DNA from: Nitrospirota bacterium
Lineage (GTDB): Bacteria; Nitrospirota; Nitrospiria; Nitrospirales; Nitrospiraceae
DNA length: 6,831 bases
NCBI GenBank assembly: GCA_016195505.1
Contig: JACPZN010000268.1
Location: 1-6,831, forward strand
Reading direction: 5' to 3'
Shown here one piece after another: positions 5,117-6,831 of this stretch (position 1 is the stretch's first letter; each line of letters begins with the position of its first letter). A model generated the notes under the pieces. That model saw only the letters and a list, made by a program, of their open reading frames with translations, was not told the DNA's origin and made no database searches. Both the position numbers and the translations under genes were made by a program.

Positions 5117-6831
5117 CGCTTCTTGCGAGCGACGCGGGATCGGCTCCGGCTTGTCCGGGCCGACTTCGTCGACTTCGCTCGTAACGGAGTAGATGATTTC
5201 GCGGCTTTCTTGGCGGCGGCTTCCGCTAGGGCGGCATGAGCGGCGGCGAGCCTCGCAATCGCCACGCGATAGGGTGAACAACTGACGTAATCCAACCCCA
5301 ATTGATGACAGAACTCCACGGAACTCGGATCACCCCCATGTTCTCCGCAAATACCCAACTTGATGCCAGGCCTCGTCCTGCGGCCTCCGACAATGGCTTG
5401 CTTCATCAGCGATCCGACACCTTCTCGATCGAGGACGGCGAAGGGATCCGATTCCATGATATTCACGGTCCTATAATGGTCGATGAACTTCGCCGCGTCG
5501 TCGCGAGAGAATCCGAACGTCGTTTGTGTCAGATCGTTCGTCCCGAACGAAAAGAATTCAGCCTCTTGGGCGATCTGATCGGCGGTCACGGCCGCCCGCG
5601 GCAACTCGATCATGGTCCCGATAAGGTAGGAGAGCTTCACGTTGTGGCGTTTCATCGTTTCCTGCGCCACTTCGCGGACCAGGTCTTTTTGCGACTTCAT
5701 CTCCGAAACCATGCCGACGAGCGGAATCATGATTTCCGGCACAATCTTCTTGCCTTCCTTCGCCAACTCGCAGGCGGCCTCCATGATCGCACGCGCCTGC
5801 ATGCGCGTGATCTCCGGCATCGTGATACCCAACCGGCAGCCGCGGAGGCCCAGCATCGGATTGAACTCGTGCAGCTCCTCGACCCGAGCCAGCAGCCGGC
5901 GCTGTTCTTCCAGTTTGGCACCGTCACGGCCCGTCAGCTCCAGCTGCGCGATCTCGACCATGAGTTCCTCCCGCTTCGGCAAAAACTCATGGAGCGGTGG
6001 ATCGAGCAAACGAATCGTCACCGGATAGCCCTTCATCTCCCGATAGAGCCCGACAAAGTCCTGCTTTTGAAGCGGCAACAGCTGATCAAGGTATTTTTCG
6101 CGTTCCTCTTTCGTCCGCGCCAAGATCATCTTTTGCATGATGGGAATACGATCCTCGGCAAAGAACATATGTTCTGTGCGGCACAGACCGATCCCTTCCG
6201 CCCCGAATCCTCGCGCGATATCCGCCTGGTCCGGCACGTCCGCGTTGGCTCGCACGCGAAGCCTGCGGAAACTATCGGCCCAGGACAAAATCGTGGCGAA
6301 CCGTTGATACTTATCGGACTTCTTGGGATCGAGCTTGCCTTGAATCACCTGAATGATTTCGGATTCGACAACGGGAATATCGCCCTCATACACATTGCCG
6401 GTCGATCCATTGATCGACAGATAATCGCCCTCCTTGAACGTCTTGGCGCCAATTTTCACCGTCTGACTGTCGAGCACTTCGACGGATTCACATCCCGCCA
6501 CACAGACTTTGCCCATCTGCCGAGCCACCACGGCAGCGTGCGAAGTCATCCCGCCGCGAGCGGTTAAGAATCCTGCCGCCGCGTTCATGCCATGAATATC
6601 GTCGGGACTTGTTTCCTGCCTGACGAGCACCACGCGGTTGCCTGCCGCCTTCATATCTACGGCTCGATCGGGCGTCAGTGCAATTTTCCCTGCCGCCGCC
6701 CCCGGTCCAGCCGGCAACCCTTTGCCGAGTGGATTCGATTTTGACTCTTCCTTCGCGTCGAAAATTGGATAGAGATACTGCGCGAGGTGATCCGGCCCGA
6801 TTCGCTGCACCGCCTCCTGCCTCGAGATCAC
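5113..6831 (-). CDS. ppdK: Pyruvate, phosphate dikinase, C-terminal part (5' end beyond window)
   Basis: PPDK interconverts pyruvate, ATP and phosphate with PEP, AMP and pyrophosphate; it supplies PEP for gluconeogenesis or runs as a glycolytic enzyme in the cytoplasm. The visible 572 residues are the C-terminal two thirds of a protein usually about 870-930 long, so the nucleotide-binding domain lies mostly outside the window. The phosphohistidine swivel domain is visible at about 35-140, with GGMTSHAAVVAR (93-104, catalytic H98). The PEP/pyruvate barrel follows, with RANADVP, GIGLCRTEHMFF, TIRLLDPPLHEFLP, FNPMLGLRG, SFGTNDLTQTTFGFSRDDA and the catalytic-cysteine motif GICGEHGGDPSSV (C495). 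The first in-window codon is GTG but is internal: the residues match the family just before the swivel domain. After the normal family end (AARLAAAHAAL-like region) there is an unusual 32-residue tail rich in Lys, Arg, Ser and Ala. The stop overlaps the ribD GTG as GTGA. Confidence 0.97.
   Translation of the reverse strand: MISRQEAVQRIGPDHLAQYLYPIFDAKEESKSNPLGKGLPAGPGAAAGKIALTPDRAVDMKAAGNRVVLVRQETSPDDIHGMNAAAGFLTARGGMTSHAAVVARQMGKVCVAGCESVEVLDSQTVKIGAKTFKEGDYLSINGSTGNVYEGDIPVVESEIIQVIQGKLDPKKSDKYQRFATILSWADSFRRLRVRANADVPDQADIARGFGAEGIGLCRTEHMFFAEDRIPIMQKMILARTKEEREKYLDQLLPLQKQDFVGLYREMKGYPVTIRLLDPPLHEFLPKREELMVEIAQLELTGRDGAKLEEQRRLLARVEELHEFNPMLGLRGCRLGITMPEITRMQARAIMEAACELAKEGKKIVPEIMIPLVGMVSEMKSQKDLVREVAQETMKRHNVKLSYLIGTMIELPRAAVTADQIAQEAEFFSFGTNDLTQTTFGFSRDDAAKFIDHYRTVNIMESDPFAVLDREGVGSLMKQAIVGGRRTRPGIKLGICGEHGGDPSSVEFCHQLGLDYVSCSPYRVAIARLAAAHAALAEAAAKKAAKSSTPLRAKSTKSARTSRSRSRVARKKR

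Noticed and set aside
5117..5281. N-terminal extension of the ribD frame upstream of the GTG at 5116
   Set aside because: It would overlap ppdK by 55 codons, has no RibD homology and gives a protein longer than the family; the GTGA overlap start explains the data better.
5302..6567. Long open frame of 421 codons on the plus strand
   Set aside because: It lies entirely opposite ppdK, whose conserved motifs are unambiguous. The antisense product has no recognisable domain and an Arg/His/Leu-rich composition typical of reverse-strand shadows in GC-rich genes.
6800..6831. GTG at the right edge as the start of ppdK
   Set aside because: The residues there match internal PPDK sequence just before the swivel domain; the gene continues beyond the window.

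Overview
The window holds a compact, single-direction gene cluster, all on the minus strand, from a moderately GC-rich bacterium. In transcription order (right to left) it contains: the C-terminal part of pyruvate, phosphate dikinase (ppdK, cut by the right edge); ribD, the bifunctional riboflavin deaminase/reductase; a secreted alpha/beta hydrolase; an exported protein of unknown function; a 12-helix MFS transporter; a 38-residue single-pass membrane protein; and riboflavin synthase (ribE, cut by the left edge). Almost every base is coding. The only gaps are 23 bases before the 38-residue gene and 28 bases before ribE. No RNA gene, mobile element, CRISPR array or FMN riboswitch is visible.

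The first four junctions (ppdK/ribD, ribD/hydrolase, hydrolase/unknown, unknown/MFS) are all 4-base overlaps of the NTGA type: GTGA, GTGA, ATGA, ATGA. This implies one transcript with translational coupling. Two of the overlapping starts have strong Shine-Dalgarno sequences (hydrolase and unknown protein). The MFS start has none and probably relies on coupling. A TGCTATAAT extended -10-like sequence in the gap before the 38-residue gene could be an internal promoter for the small gene and ribE.

Functionally the window mixes central carbon metabolism (PPDK, pyruvate to PEP), two riboflavin biosynthesis enzymes (RibD, steps 2-3; RibE, the last step) and an envelope group inserted between the rib genes: secreted esterase-like hydrolase, exported protein and antiporter-type MFS transporter. 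Whether the envelope trio serves flavin metabolism or is only co-transcribed cannot be decided here. The protein sequences and gene arrangement feel like Nitrospirota (Nitrospira-like), but this is an impression from sequence style and not a demonstrated assignment.

The least ordinary points are the 32-residue Lys/Arg-rich tail on PPDK, the overlooked 38-residue membrane protein, the envelope trio splitting ribD from ribE, and a C7 tract just before the MFS start where a -1 slip would fuse two reading frames. I saw no clear novel defence or mobile system.
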